A DNA stretch of 64,000 nt, from NCBI GenBank assembly GCA_003117195.1, contig BDSI01000067.1:299680-363679 (forward strand). Reading direction: 5' to 3'. Position numbers and translations under genes: made by a program. Below are positions 45,701 to 57,400 of this stretch, piece after piece (position 1 is the stretch's first letter; each line of letters opens with the position of its first letter). The DNA comes from Eudorina sp. 2006-703-Eu-15 (lineage: Eukaryota > Chlorophyta > Chlorophyceae > Chlamydomonadales > Volvocaceae). The notes under the pieces were generated by a model. That model made no database searches, was not told the origin of the DNA, and was given only the letters and a program-made list of their open reading frames with translations.

Positions 45701-47726
45701 TGAGTGCTGGTACCGCATCTTGCACAGCACCGTCGGGCCGTCCATCCGTCGGGCCGTGGGGCCGTCCGTCGGGCCGTCCATCCGTCGGGCCGTCGGGCCG
45801 TCCGTCGGGCCGTCCATCCGTCGGGCCGTCGGGCCGTCCATCCGTCGGGCCGTCGGGCCGTCCGTCGGGCCGTCCATCCGTCGGGCCGTCGGGCCGTCCA
45901 TCCGTCGGGCCGTCGGGCCGTCCAGGCGTCCGCGACGCTCCACCCTGGAGCGGTCGTCGGCTTGTACCGTCCCTTCCGGCCCCTCTCTGGCCCCTCGGCT
46001 TCCTCCTACCCTCCTCCCTGTCGGCCGGTATGCCGGTGTGCGTACCTCCCTGCCTCGGATTGCACGTGCTCGCCCTACGTGATGCCGTACACGTACCGTT
46101 GGGGCTTGGGGGTGGCCCCTGCGGCGGCGAGGGAGCGCGTGGGTGCGTGGGTGAGCATGGGGGGGGAGGCAATCGGCACCCGTTCGGGTCGCCAACGAAG
46201 TGCGGTGTGACGACGACGACGACGAGGACGACGACCACGTGGAGAGGTGGGGGCGAACACCGGAACTGAGTGCTGCACGAGCTCCAGGACCTACACCGCG
46301 GGCGCGCCAACCCCCTCCTCCCTCTGCCCTTCGGTTGTGCCCGGGTTCGTTTCTGGGTTGGATTTTTCTTTTGTCCCCTCTGCCCTACTCTGCCACGGGC
46401 ACGTTCTCCCAACCCGCCGGGTGTGCCCCTCCTCCTCGTCCCCCCCTCCCCCCCTCTGTGGGACTTAGGTGACCACTCACAAGGCGGCCCGGCTCCGCGA
46501 GCTCGCATTTGGCAAAGAGGGTGAGTCTGGGGCGGGTGGTGTTCAGGGTGTCTGCGGGTCCACCGTTGTCGCTTCGAGGCTGGATGCGTCCCTGTGGATG
46601 GACTGCCGTGGACTGCCCTCCGGCGGACGGAGTTAGCACCGGCCCCCCTTCCTCCCTGTGGGCTGTGTCCCTCCTCCCTCGTGAGAGGAGTGTTTGGGGA
46701 GTGTTTGGGGTGCGGGGGTTGTTTGTGGTTGGTTGGGCAGGTGGGTGGGTGGTGGTCGTTGGGTGTTGGGCGGTGTGTCACAGTCGATGGCCTTCCGACG
46801 GCAAGGTCGGGCCTCGGCCGGGGACGTCTCCTCGGTGGCCCGTCAGGTCTGGGTGGGTGGGTGGGTGGGTGGGTGGGTGGGTGGGTGCCGAGGGGGCCGG
46901 TCCATGTGCGGCCACATCCGACGGCCTGCGCGGGACCCGCCTGGGGCCACCATCCAAGTCCTTCCCGCCCCTACATCCTCCAGTCAGCGCAGCAATGGAC
47001 TTGGTTCCGCAATGGATTGTGCTCATGTTCCCTCCCTTCCCCCTTCCACACACACCCCGGCCCCCTCCCTCCCCCGGCCCCCTCCCTCCCCCCGGCCCCC
47101 TCCCCCGGCCCCCTCCCTCCCCCGGCCCCCTCCCCCGCCCGCAGGCCGCAAGTCGGTCGAGGACCAGGTTCTAGTGGTGGTGCCCGGCCCCGCGTCCTCC
47201 CTGCCGCTGAGCTACGGACCGGGGGGCCCCGCCGGGCCCGGAATCGGCCCCGCGCCGCCGCCGCCCCGCCACCCCCGCCACCCCCGCCGCCCCCGCCACC
47301 CCCGCCACCCCCGCCACCCCCGCCGCGAGCTCCTTGAGCGGCCGACGAGAGTGTGTGTGTGTGTGTGGGGGGGGGGGGGTTGCCTCTGGATGGCGCCCGG
47401 GCGACTCCGCGTCCCCCTTCCCCCCCTTGGGGAGAGCGGGGGCCAGGTTGCAGCGGATATTGCACAGCTTTGTCCTTTGTCCGGAGGGAGGGAGAGGGAG
47501 TTTTGAGGGGTGGCTCGGAGGGGGCCCGAGGGCGACGAGCTGCCTTTTCCGAGAACTCAAGCCGCGGGCAGCGGGAGCGCAAGGGCCCTGGGCGCTGGAG
47601 GGAATCCTTGGACGGCATATCATGGAGGGGAGAGAGAGAGACGTTGACAGAGATGGATTGCCCTATGCGCCCAGCTGCTTCGCGTCCGAGCCCGGGTGGG
47701 GCCGGAGGCCGCGGGGCTTGGGGTAA
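33754..47726 (+). CDS. STRA6/RBP-receptor-like multi-pass membrane protein
   Basis: Joined model: 21 exons, about 1,733 residues: 33754-34325, 34587-34801, 35198-35813, 36388-36433, 36995-37107, 37456-37642, 38279-38508, 39230-40567, 41096-41228, 41463-41622, 41736-41809, 41947-42132, 43095-43193, 43647-43883, 44256-44375, 44783-44968, 45130-45201, 45613-45699, 46469-46520, 47145-47350, 47454-47726. Visible: signal peptide; Ser/Pro- and Ala-rich ectodomain; hydrophobic segments at 36995, 38279, 38410, 39230, 39357 and 40430; a 300-residue Ala/Gly/Ser insert (39550-40300); a glycosylated loop (41096-43120); more membrane segments at 43127, 43820, 44256, 44316, 44835 and 44900. The last part (WL.....VVLNK ... 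NLVIG ... YRIVL ... ALGKLD ... RLDLPHQTFLAGL ... SHFDDP) follows the final membrane helices and juxtamembrane region of STRA6, the vertebrate retinol-uptake receptor. The intron 38509-39229 has a GC donor. The C-terminal tail is His/Arg/Pro-rich. Substrate is unknown; retinoid transport is only a hypothesis. Gene structure is surer than the name. Confidence 0.6.
35018..35096 (+). repeat. 12-bp tandem repeat (CTGCTACCGCCA)
   Basis: Five to six imperfect copies in intron 2 of the STRA6-like gene, between the exons 34587-34801 and 35198-35813. Confidence 0.75.
37110..37195 (+). repeat. GGTTGGGTC/GGTTGCGTC tandem repeat
   Basis: About nine copies of a 9-10 base unit directly after the donor of the exon 36995-37107. 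It stays open in the frame of the exon, giving a false extension of Val-Gly-Ser repeats; splice phase to the next exon shows it is intronic. Confidence 0.7.
37366..37408 (+). repeat. Intronic dispersed repeat, copy 1
   Basis: GGCAGAACAGGAGTGTGTGA and the following GCGAGGGGCC.AGTG recur, nearly identical, at about 38611-38652 in another intron of the same gene. Confidence 0.7.
38509..39229 (+). other. Probable GC-AG intron of the STRA6-like gene
   Basis: The upstream exon ends AACAG and the downstream one opens with G-TAC-TAC after TTCCCCTAG. Frame and phase 2 fit only if the donor is AG|GCGGGG; no GT nearby gives the right phase. GC donors occur naturally at low frequency. Confidence 0.5.
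38611..38652 (+). repeat. Intronic dispersed repeat, copy 2
   Basis: Second copy of the sequence at 37366-37408, in the same orientation and also intronic, preceded by GTATTTAAGCA instead of TTTCTTAGGCG. Confidence 0.7.
45487..45545 (+). repeat. CGACC pentamer microsatellite
   Basis: About ten CGACC/CGACCT units in the intron between exons 45130-45201 and 45613-45699 of the STRA6-like gene. Confidence 0.85.
45731..45927 (+). repeat. Minisatellite of CGTCGGGCCGTCCATC units
   Basis: Nested tandem units built from GTCGGGCC and GTCCATCC fill about 200 bases right after the donor at 45700. The unit boundary varies, as expected from unequal crossing over or slippage. Intronic. Confidence 0.85.
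47351..47453 (+). other. Short GT-repeat intron near the 3' end of the STRA6-like gene
   Basis: Starts in GTGTGTGTGTGT and poly-G and ends in GTTGCAG. Removing it (phase 0) avoids translating the GT run and gives a 90-codon final exon with stop at 47726. Without it the frame would end at 47506. I prefer the spliced form. Confidence 0.45.
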
Positions 47727-49139
47727 GGAGGACGACTTGATGATTCATTCCATAGGTGGCGCAGCGTATATCTTCCGATGCGAAGATCGGTTCGAAAGTA
47801 TTGTCTTCACTTTCCATATCGTTGATTTTGGTGTATGTTGGTTTGGTGAGTGTGCTCCGGCGTGCGCTGTTCGGAAGAGAAAGTTCCGCGCTTTGGTTGG
47901 TACGTGCATCTCTCGGGGAGGATTCCCCCGGGGAGTGCGGGGTAGGAGGGGGGGACGGGGGGTGGGAAAGGGGTGGGAAGGGGGAGAGGTCGCGACTCCG
48001 TCTTGGAGGAGGCAACTGTAGCTCGACTGAATGTGGCTGGATGCCGGGTCTATGATTGTTCCAATCCTGGCGCGGCCCCGGCTCGAAAGCTCGCGCGCTG
48101 CTGCATACCGTATCTCATTTTGATATCACTAGAGACCATGAATCGACACATATCTTTTATACCCTGTTTGTACACATCTGTGTGCCGTTGCACGTTGTGT
48201 GTGGTTTGACTGTTGGCGTCCGAGTCCGGGGTGCGATGGGTGGAGGCCTGGTTGGGCGGGCGGGCGGGCGGGCGGGCGTGGGTGGGGGTGGGGGTGGGGG
48301 TGGGGGTCTGAGAGGTCCGGAGGAGGGCTTTGGCGCCCGTTCGGCGTTTGTGGGGGTAAGGGCGACTGGGCGGGTAGGCTGGGCCCGAACCTGCGCCGGG
48401 GCGGGCCGGGGGCGCCGTCCACCCCAGTTGCAGTTGAAGATGTGCAGCTTTGGACGTGCCGCACTGCCGCTCCGCGCAGCCTTGGCAGCCCTCAGCGCGC
48501 TTGCTGGTTTTGGTTGGTGTAGCATATCCTCTGGCTGTGCTGAGGCCCATGTTGGTGGGCGTTTATTTTCCTTGTTGCCCCAAATATATATGCCGTTGTA
48601 TACCATGGGTCGTTCTCCATAACAGCGGCCCCGAAGGCCGCTTCCCTGCTGTGCATAGCGAAGACCCACTGTTGAGGGACCTAGCAAGCCGTCGGCCACC
48701 TCCCCTGGGGGCCCTTCAGAAATGCTGCCCGCGTTTATTATGTTGCGCCCGTTATTGATCACATCTTTGCCTGAATACGATTTGGGAGCTAGTGCCGCGT
48801 GTCAGACGTGTGTGGGCCCGCTCCTTCATGTCGTGAGCCGTACTATCCGTACTTTCCGTACTGAGTATTTCATGGTTCGCTTCGTGTCATCCCTCTCATC
48901 GGTCGTCGGGTTTCGTGCGCATGAGCTCATGTGCTGCCTCCTTCACCCTTGATGCATGGCCGGGTGGCTCGACTGGAATGATGTGGGACTGCTGTGGGGC
49001 TGCTGCGGCGCGAGGTGGGTGGGTGGGTGGATGGTGGGTGCAAGGCAAGCAAGGAGCCCAGCGGTGATGCAAGGACGTGCCGTGCGAGCGGGCAGGAGGG
49101 CAGAGGTGGGAGTACCCGGGGAGGTTAGCAAGGAAGAAT

Positions 49140-49262
49140 CATGGGGAGAGGGAGGGAGGGTGGGGGGAAGGGAGGGTTGGAGGAGGGAGGGAGGGTGGCA
49201 GGGAGGGAGGGAGGGAGGGAGGGAGGGAGGGTGGCAGGGAGGGAGGGAGGGGGGAGGGAGGG
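49140..49262 (+). repeat. GGGA tetranucleotide microsatellite
   Basis: Long purine tract of GGGA units interrupted by GGTGGCA. Intergenic. Confidence 0.9.
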
Positions 49263-50410
49263 AGCCTCGCTGGCGCTCGAGCGAGGCCGGAGGGACCGGG
49301 GCCGGCCCAGGTGGCCCTGCGGGGATACCTGCATCTGTCGGTACCCGGGCCGCGGTCTCGCTGCATCGCATCGCATCGCATCCCTTTCGCGGGGTCAGTG
49401 GGTCTGGACGGGGCCCGCCTTGGCGGCCGAGCTTCGCAGTTTCGCTGTCTTGCTGGGGTTTTGGAATGTTTACCTGGTAGAGGCGGGACGTCGGGTCTGC
49501 CGCTGCTGGGGTGTCGATGATCAGGTCAGGTCGAGGACGGAACGCGGAGTTTGTGTGTCACCGTTTGCAGGTCACCGGCAGTCGTTAACCGTTGACGCTT
49601 GTTCCAAGTCGCGGCGCAGCGGTGGGTTGATCAGTGCGGGAACATGCCCGGGTGCGGTGCCAACTGCCGGCAGGTGAAGTGGTGACGGGTGGTCGCGGGG
49701 GGTCGCAAACTCGCAGTGACCACATGGATGTCGGTCAGGGTCGGTCCCCTCCGGCGCTTTCGTCAGTGAGGTCAGTGAGTGTGCGCCGGGGGGGGGGGAC
49801 ATGCTGGTAGGGGAGGACCTCCCGGCCGGCATCAGGCGTGCACCGTCACCAGCCAAGCGCGGGCCTCCGGCCGGCACGGGGACGGCGCGGGGTCCGGGGC
49901 GGTTCTGTGGCGGTGCTTGACAGTGGTGGCTGGCCTATGGGATAATACCAGTGTGGGCGAGTTACCCCGTGGTCGGCTTTTGCCGCCTCCGACGCGCCCT
50001 TTGTGTGGCACGGTGTGCCTCTATTGCGGAGGCCTGAACAACCTGAATTCCGCTGAGTGCCTCCATACTACATGACGCTGTTGACCTTAGAAAATTTATA
50101 ATGACCAATAGACGTTTTAACAAATTTTCTGTTAAACAAAAAATGGGGGTTTCCGGAGGCCCTTTCTTGTAAGTAAGTGCTTCATCCGGCATTCACGCGT
50201 TATACATAGAGCGTGCTACATCGCTCGATGTCCCAGTCGCACCGCAATACGTGGAGGGAAGCTCGGAAGCAATCGCACCGATGGGCCGCCCCTGGCCGGC
50301 AGCGAGCCGGCCGAGCGCTGCTGGATGCGATGCGACTTAACATCAAGACACAAAGATAATGGGAAATATTTATACAATGCAATGGTGACAAAATTCAAGA
50401 AACGCCTTTA

Positions 50411-50525
50411 CTAAGGTCCAAAAACTGCCGTGCTGCTAAAAATCACTATAATTGCCGTACTGCGCATAAAAATTCAGCAGGCTTCGGCCAAGTAAGTAAC
50501 GGCAGCTACAGTGTTTGGACCTTAG
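50411..50525. mobile_element. Small inverted-repeat (MITE-like) element
   Basis: CTAAGGTCCAAA at 50411 is mirrored by TTTGGACCTTAG ending at 50525, with a second inner pair (CTGCCGT / ACGGCAG). AT-rich compared with its flanks and non-coding. No clear target duplication. Confidence 0.5.
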
Positions 50526-51378
50526 TGGGGGGGGGCCCGTCCAAAAATGCAAAAATGATTTTTTTACAAAATTTGTCTAGTCGTACGCCGCGGTGTGAAA
50601 GGCTCCGCAAATGGAGCAATTGTGCAACGCTGTGGTAGTTTTCGAGAAGGTAATGCACGTTCGCGGACACGCGGAACCCAGAAGGAGCCATGCCGTCTGA
50701 AAGTAACCGCGGCGCGGCGCGCGCGCGCTCCGCTCAGCGAAAACAGCTTTGTAGAGTTGTGAAAGTAAACAGAGCAATGTGGTTGAACGGAAACATGGAA
50801 ATCTAAACAGGCAGGGGCTCCATTCGACCGTCAATACCGCAGGAAAGCCCCTAGGAAACAGTCGACCCTGTCGTGCATGAATGGCCGCCTTCATTAATGT
50901 TTGAAGCGGTGCCATCCGTGCCGGGCATCTCCGAAAGGTCGGACAGCTTCGGTCGTTGCAGTGATGGCGGTTGCGCGTCACCTGGCTGTAGGCTTGTAAC
51001 CGCATCACTTTTGTCGTGGTCCACAGCGTCCAATGCATGAAGTTCCGTATCTCCGTCTTCAATAACGCCAACAATTGGGTCCTCCAGCCCGGTTGCAGTG
51101 CCTCGATTGCGACTTACGAATCACCGCCCGTCTGAACCAATAGCTCGAAAGCTAAGGCAATTTGCGCCGTATGAGGCGCTAATTCCCCGCCGCACTAATT
51201 CACCCTATTTCATGCGAAAAGCCCTGTATGACTAGTGTACGCTAGTGTAACCAAAGCGTGACCGTTAGCTGTGCTGTAATGGTTCATTCAACATCCAATT
51301 TCTGTAACAAGCAACAAACGCATACGTCAACTCTTAGTCCAGACGCGAAGTACCGTATGCTTGTCACACGGTGCGTGT

Positions 51379-51385
51379 TATATAA
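51379..51385 (+). promoter_or_regulatory. TATA box of the receptor kinase gene
   Basis: TATATAA 58 bases before the ATG at 51443; spacing is compatible with a start site about 30 bases downstream and a short leader. Confidence 0.5.
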
Positions 51386-51442
51386 TGGCGCCACGAAGTA
51401 AACATCGCACTATCACACGGAAATGCGTTATGATTTTCAATT

Positions 51443-54400
51443 ATGGTTCGAGATGGACATAGTGGTCTGGCAGCGGACTCCTTGTGCAGCTTTTCTGTCT
51501 GGATGAGTATTGACAGCCAGGTTACTGGAGTCTGCTCTGGCGACAGGCAGAAGGGGATATCCCCCTTGACATATATTGTCACAGCCATTGCAGTTATTTA
51601 TGTGTACTTGCCTTGGAATGGGAGTTTCGCACAATCGGCCAGCATTGTGCAGCCCGGGACGTGGCTACTCAGCTGCGCAACGCTCCCTGCTGGCACCGCA
51701 ACGCGCTGCGCTGTGCAAGAAAATATCAGCTTCGCCACTCCAGTCCTAGATTCGACGCCTGCCATAATAAGCGTGCCGCTTGTCATTGAGAGCCAGCAGG
51801 ACGAGCAGCAGCAGCTCACGCCAGCAGTCAGCTTTGCTAACGGCGTTGGGCAATTTGTAGTTGCACAAAATGCGACGGTCTCCATTCGTCGTCTGAATCT
51901 GGTGGATGTCCCCCTTGACGGTGGGCCTGTGACGAGCCCGGACGACACATTCCTCATCCCGCTTGCCTTCAGCTTGGAGCCCAGCTCACGGCCGTCCCAG
52001 GGCCAGCAGCAGCAATTGTGCTTGGAGGGCGTTACCATCACCACGTCTTCCACCAACGCCTTGTACTTCCACCAGGCCTTCGCCTGTGATGCCTCGCCGT
52101 CGCCCAACTTCACGGTCACGCCCGACTCCTTGGTCGTACATTCGTACACGTCTCGCAGCCTACGCGCAGTCAATGTGACATTGCGGTGCAGCGCTCCCGC
52201 CGTCGTCCCACACCCCTGCTGGGCCGCATCGGTCAGCAGCGGCGGTGAACTGCTGTCGCTGTTGGAGGCAGCTGCCAATCCCGACCTGGCCCCGGGCATC
52301 AAAGGGAACGTGGAGTTGCTGAGCTTGCCCGTCAAGGTTCTGCTCACAAACAGTTTCGCCCTGAGGGACGCCTGGGGTCAGCGGCCGGCGGCCCCACCGC
52401 AACAGGAGCCCCTCGCACCGCCTGCAGGACAGCTGCTGCCGGTCGCCGCGCCCGCACAGGCAGGGTCTCAGCCTTCCGCCCCACCGGCTGTTCAGCGGCG
52501 GTGGCCAGTCACCCTCTACCCCAGGCCGCTGATACTGTCAGGCGGACCCTGGACGGCCACAGCCGAGAGGCCGACACCGCCGGTCGCACTGGATCTGAGC
52601 GACACGGCCGGAATGTTCTCAATCCCGCGCAGCAGCGGCGGCCGGCTGGAGCTGTGCAACTTGACATTGTTGGACCCACCATTTGGAACCGCTACCCCCA
52701 AGAGCGCCCGCAGGTTGATCCCGCGCACCTGGTTGAAGCTGTTGCTGTGGACGTTCGACACGGGAGATGCCATCTTGACGAAGGATCAGTCGTACAGACT
52801 GGTTCTGAACGGCACCGCAGTGCAGCTTCCGCCGTCTGAGCTGGCGCTATGGCACTGGGATGTGTTGGGCGCTGTTCCCCCCGAGCTGCTGAGCTGCTGG
52901 TGCGCTGCCGGCAACGGAGCGCTGCAACCCGGCACGGGGTATACCTATGCCGAGAACAGCACTGGAGACCCGGCGGTGAGTGATGAACCGAGGCGGCCGG
53001 CGGGCGGGTGGGAGGGGACACCCGACGCCTCCATGCATAGCCGTCCGTCAGCGCATGGTTCCCCGACATCGCCCGTGCGTGAGACGCGGCTGGCAGCAAG
53101 TTTGTCTCCCCAAGTCAGGAGACCATGTTGTCGGTGTCCCGCCATGCTCTCAATGTTGCACGCTGCGGCTGCACACGCTGTTTGCTGTGTGGTGTGTCCG
53201 TTTGGCTGGCTGCAGTGGGGCACTCCGATGCCCGGCGGCAGCCTCCTCGTCCGCGTCATGCGCTCCTTGTTCCGGAATGTGCAGTGGCTGGAGAGGGTCC
53301 TGCTGTTCCCCGGCTCCAGCGCAGACCAGTGCCAGCTGTACGGGCAGCAGCTGCCACCCGAGCCCACCTGCCAGGTGGCGGCCCCCAAGGACAAAACGCC
53401 CCTAATGATCGGCACAATAAACCAGTTTACTGCTGGCCAGATCGACGCCTGCAGTTTCGGGAGCCCCAACATAATCCTAGACTATACCAAAAACAAAACC
53501 ACTGATTACGGCATTTTCGCAATGCTTCAAGATGCGGCCTTGGACACCATGGGAGGCTCGTCGCCCGCCTGCTCGCACCGGTGCACCCAGACGCGAATCC
53601 CCCCGCAGCGGTTTGTGTTGCTGGGGGATCCGCTGGGCCCGCGGCTGCTGCACATGGCATACGCCCAGGCGGCGGTGAACGTGCGGGCGGGCAATGCGAG
53701 CCTCGTACTGCGACAGGCGGTGCTGTCGGGCCTGCCCGCGGCTGGGCTGCACCCCAGCGCGGCAGCGAGGGGGGACGTGGCGGGCCGGAACGCAGCGGCG
53801 GCAGCGTACGGCGATGGCGGATGGCCGTATTTCTTACCGCAGACGACCGTTTCCGACACGACGTGGCCCCCAGCAGGGCCCATAACCAGCAATGCAAGCT
53901 GCATCGGCACCCCGGGGGTGCTGGCAGCCGGGCAGGACCCCACGGGGGGTCTGAGCCCGGCGCTGACCAACTTCACGTCGTGCCTGTGGCCCCTGGACTT
54001 TGACCGCGCGGCGTGGGAGGCGTCATCGTCGTCGTCGTCGTCGTACCGGGTGTTCCTGGACTCCGTGGTGCTGCTGGTGCCGCCGGGGGAGCTGGCGCTG
54101 ATGGCGTGGGCGGTGGCGGAGCGCTTGGCTGCGGGGGCTGCTGCGGCTGCTGCTGTCGCCGATGATGGTGCGGTGGACCCGACACCTGCCGCCATCGGGA
54201 AACATGATTACGAGTTTGTGATGATGCCGGACGGGACCGGAGCGGGCGGCGACAGTGCAGCGCTGCTGCAAACCCTCCGCGCTCTGCCCCAGACCAGCCA
54301 ACTGGTGATGATGTCGGGCGCGGGTGGGGTTGCGGCCACTGCGGCTTCCTTGCAGCGCCTGACCAGCCGACTTTTGGAGATGGAGGCGGTCCGGAGGCGG

Positions 54401-57400
54401 CAGATGACGCAGGGGGAGGAGGCGCAGGTGGCGGCCGACGGCACCGGCAGCAGCGCCTGGTGGCGGCGGGAAACGGACGGGGCGGATGAGGGCAACGGCA
54501 CTGTCATCTCCGGCGGCGGCGGCAGCCGCAGCAACAGCAACAGCTCCCTTCCCGCGGCCTACCTGGCCTTCTCGGTGTTCTCCTGGTGCGGTCTGCGGGG
54601 TCGCAATGTCACCCTGGCCGCGGAGCCGCTGCCGGGGCCTGGCTCCGACATAACGAGCGACCCGCGACTCTGGTCCCGTAAGCCGATGGACATTCCGCTG
54701 CGGCTGGCTCGGCCGGTTGAGGCAGAAACGACAGACCGCAGTGTGGCCCCGCCGTCAGAGCAGCCGGCCAGCAGCCGGCCGTCAGAGCCGCAGGCCAGCA
54801 GCCGGCCGTCAGAGCCGCAGGCCAGCAGCCGGCCGTCAGAGCCGCAGGCCAGCAGCCGGCCGTCAGAGCCGCAGGCCAGCAGCCGGCCGTCAGCCTCCCC
54901 AGGGCCTGCCGAGCAGCCCCCCTCTGGGCAGCCCCCCATTCCCCAGGCACACGAGGACGCCCCTTGGCCGCGCACCGGCACAGGACCCACCACGTCCGCT
55001 TCAGTCGACACGACGCCCTCAGAAGGCCAGGCCGAGGGGGGCCAGGCGGGGATCACCACCACAACAGCACCTGCCAGATTCACAGCGCCGGTTGTCGCGG
55101 GGGCGGTCACAGCGGCCTGCGGGACACTGTGCTTGCTCCTGTGTGTGATGGCCGTGGTGGCGTGGCGCCTGCGCCGGCGGAGGCAGCACCCGAACTCGGC
55201 GCGCTGTGACCCGGAGGCGGGCAGTCCTCCTGGGTGCGGCGCGGACGTCAAGCTGCGGGCCCTGTCCTCCGCAACCCCAACCCAACTCTCGGCGGCGCCG
55301 GACCGGGCACCTTCGTCGAACACAGCGGCGTTAGCATCGGGATCTCCTTCCGAGTGGCGAGGCAGTCCCGCTGCGTCGGGGCCGCAGGGGTCAACCCTGG
55401 TCAGCAAGCCGGCCGCCGCGGCCATGTCCTCCTACCTGTGCGCCATCAGCGCACTCCGGGAGCGAATGATGGCGCCAGATGCGGAGGGGAGGGGACAGCT
55501 GGGGGTGGTCGAGCTGGAACAGCTGGCTGCCGGCGGGCTGCAGTCGAACTACACCTTGTCGAGAGGAGACACCTTCAGCGGGGTGCATAGCAGTGCATCG
55601 GACGTATCCGGGGGGATGCGGCGCCGGGGCCCAGCAGCTGGTTCCGCTGCAGGCGGCACCATCAGCAGTCTCACGGGGCCCATCAGTGCCGGCGGGTCGG
55701 AGCTGGTGTTGCTGGGGGAGCTGGGCCGCGGGGCGCAGGGGGTGGTGTACCGCGGGATGTGGCGCGAGCTGGAGGTTGCGGTCAAGAGCGTGCTGTTCCA
55801 ACAGGTGAGCAGAGGGGGCGGAGAGGGGCCGGCGGCATTTGCAATCAATCAGTTGACTGTCGTACACAAATAACAAATAAGCCTGGGTGTGAGCGGCAGT
55901 CAGTCTCCAGATCGTTGGTGGACCTCATCGCTCTCGCCCCCCGCCCCGGCTCACTACGTGTCGCCATCGGATGGGTCTGTGCTTTGTTGCCCCGCCCGGA
56001 CCGCTGCCGTGCCAGAGTGCGGGTCAACCCCGCTCGCACAGCCCAGTGCAGGAGGCCGCCATCGCTGCCGCCCTTGATCACCCCAATGTGGTCGTCACCT
56101 ACACTCACCAGCTGGACCGCCTGGAGACGCCGATGCCGAGCCCAGCAAAGCCCAAGACCCCAACCCCGCAAAAGGAGTTCTCCGAGGAAGCTGGAAATCC
56201 GACGTCATCCGATGTCCAGGCGCAGTCGCCGTCGGCGCAGCAACAGGACGCCGCCGGGACTTCCACGGCACCGACACCCCAGCCCCAACCACACATCAAG
56301 GGGGCCTCAAAGCAGCAGCCGCAGTCTGGAACAGACGACTGTTCAGCGCAGATGTGGAAACCCCCAGCATCAGGGTCCGACGGCGGACGGCGGACAACAT
56401 CCTCCTCCAGCAGCAGCGCGGCTGTCAGCAGCAGCGCCGAGACGGTGGTGTGGCGTCTGACCCTGATCCAGGAGCTGTGCAGCGGGGGCAGCCTTCGCCA
56501 CTGCCTGGACACCGGGCTGCTTGCGGGGTGCAGCCTGGGGATGGGAGCCGAGTGCGATAGGGAACTGGGCAACTCCTCCAGAGGTTCGACCCTCGCGCGC
56601 CACCAGCACCAGCAGCACCAGCAGCACCAGCACCAGCAGTCTGAAGCCCCCAACGAGCTGCGGCCGCAAGCGCCCTCCACCACCAGGAGCACCTCCCCAC
56701 CGACACCCGCGGATCACTTCTGCACTGGCAGCACCAGTGGCAGCACCAGTGGCAGCAGCAGCAGCCGCATCACCGCCCAGCCGGACGGCCCGCGTGCTTT
56801 GCCGGCAGCCCACGCACCGCCCGCCGGCAGCCCGCCACACCCAGCCTCCTCCACCCCGCCCGGCGCCCCGGCGCCCTCCCCGGCCCCGGCGGTGGCCCTG
56901 GCGGTGGCCCTGCAGGTGGCCCGCGGCATGGAGTACCTGCACTCCAGGGGGGTGCTGCACGGCGACCTCTCCTCCGCCAACGTGCTGCTGCAGAGCTGCC
57001 GCAAGCCGCCTGGGCTTTCGTCTCCCCACGCATCCTCATCAGCAGCCCCAGGACCGTCGGGCGCGCCGCCGGCATCTCATCGGACTGGGACGACGCACGA
57101 CGTGCAGCATTACTGGAGCAAGCTCATGGTCATCAAGGCCCCGCCGCCGCCGCCTCCCGTCATCGCTACATCACCCGGCAGCGGTGCGACCTCTTCCAGT
57201 GGGGGCAGCTGCCCTCCGGGCGCCAGGGCTGGCCGGCAGGAAGCAGCGGCGGGCGACAGCAGCAGGCCGTTGGGCAGCTCAGAGGGGCGCGGCCGCGTTT
57301 CCACCGCGGCCGGCCTGGGCTGGATCTCACACCACGGGTGCCTGTACGGATATGGCTACGTCGCCAAGGTGGCGGATTTTGGGCTCAGTGGTCGGCTGGA

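Larger units (their letters stand above)
47727..51442. other. Repeat-rich spacer before the receptor kinase gene
   Basis: No supported gene. It holds GGGC (48254-48282) and GGGT/GGGA (49014-49262) tandem runs, an AT-rich hairpin (AGAAAATTT ... AAATTTTCT, about 50088-50132), an inverted-repeat element (50411-50525) and the kinase promoter. No TGTAA was noticed shortly after 47726, so the 3' end of the STRA6-like gene is not fixed. Confidence 0.5.

Noticed and set aside
48950..49680. Overlapping Gly/Arg-rich open frames in the spacer
   Set aside because: Created by GGGA and GGGT tandem repeats.
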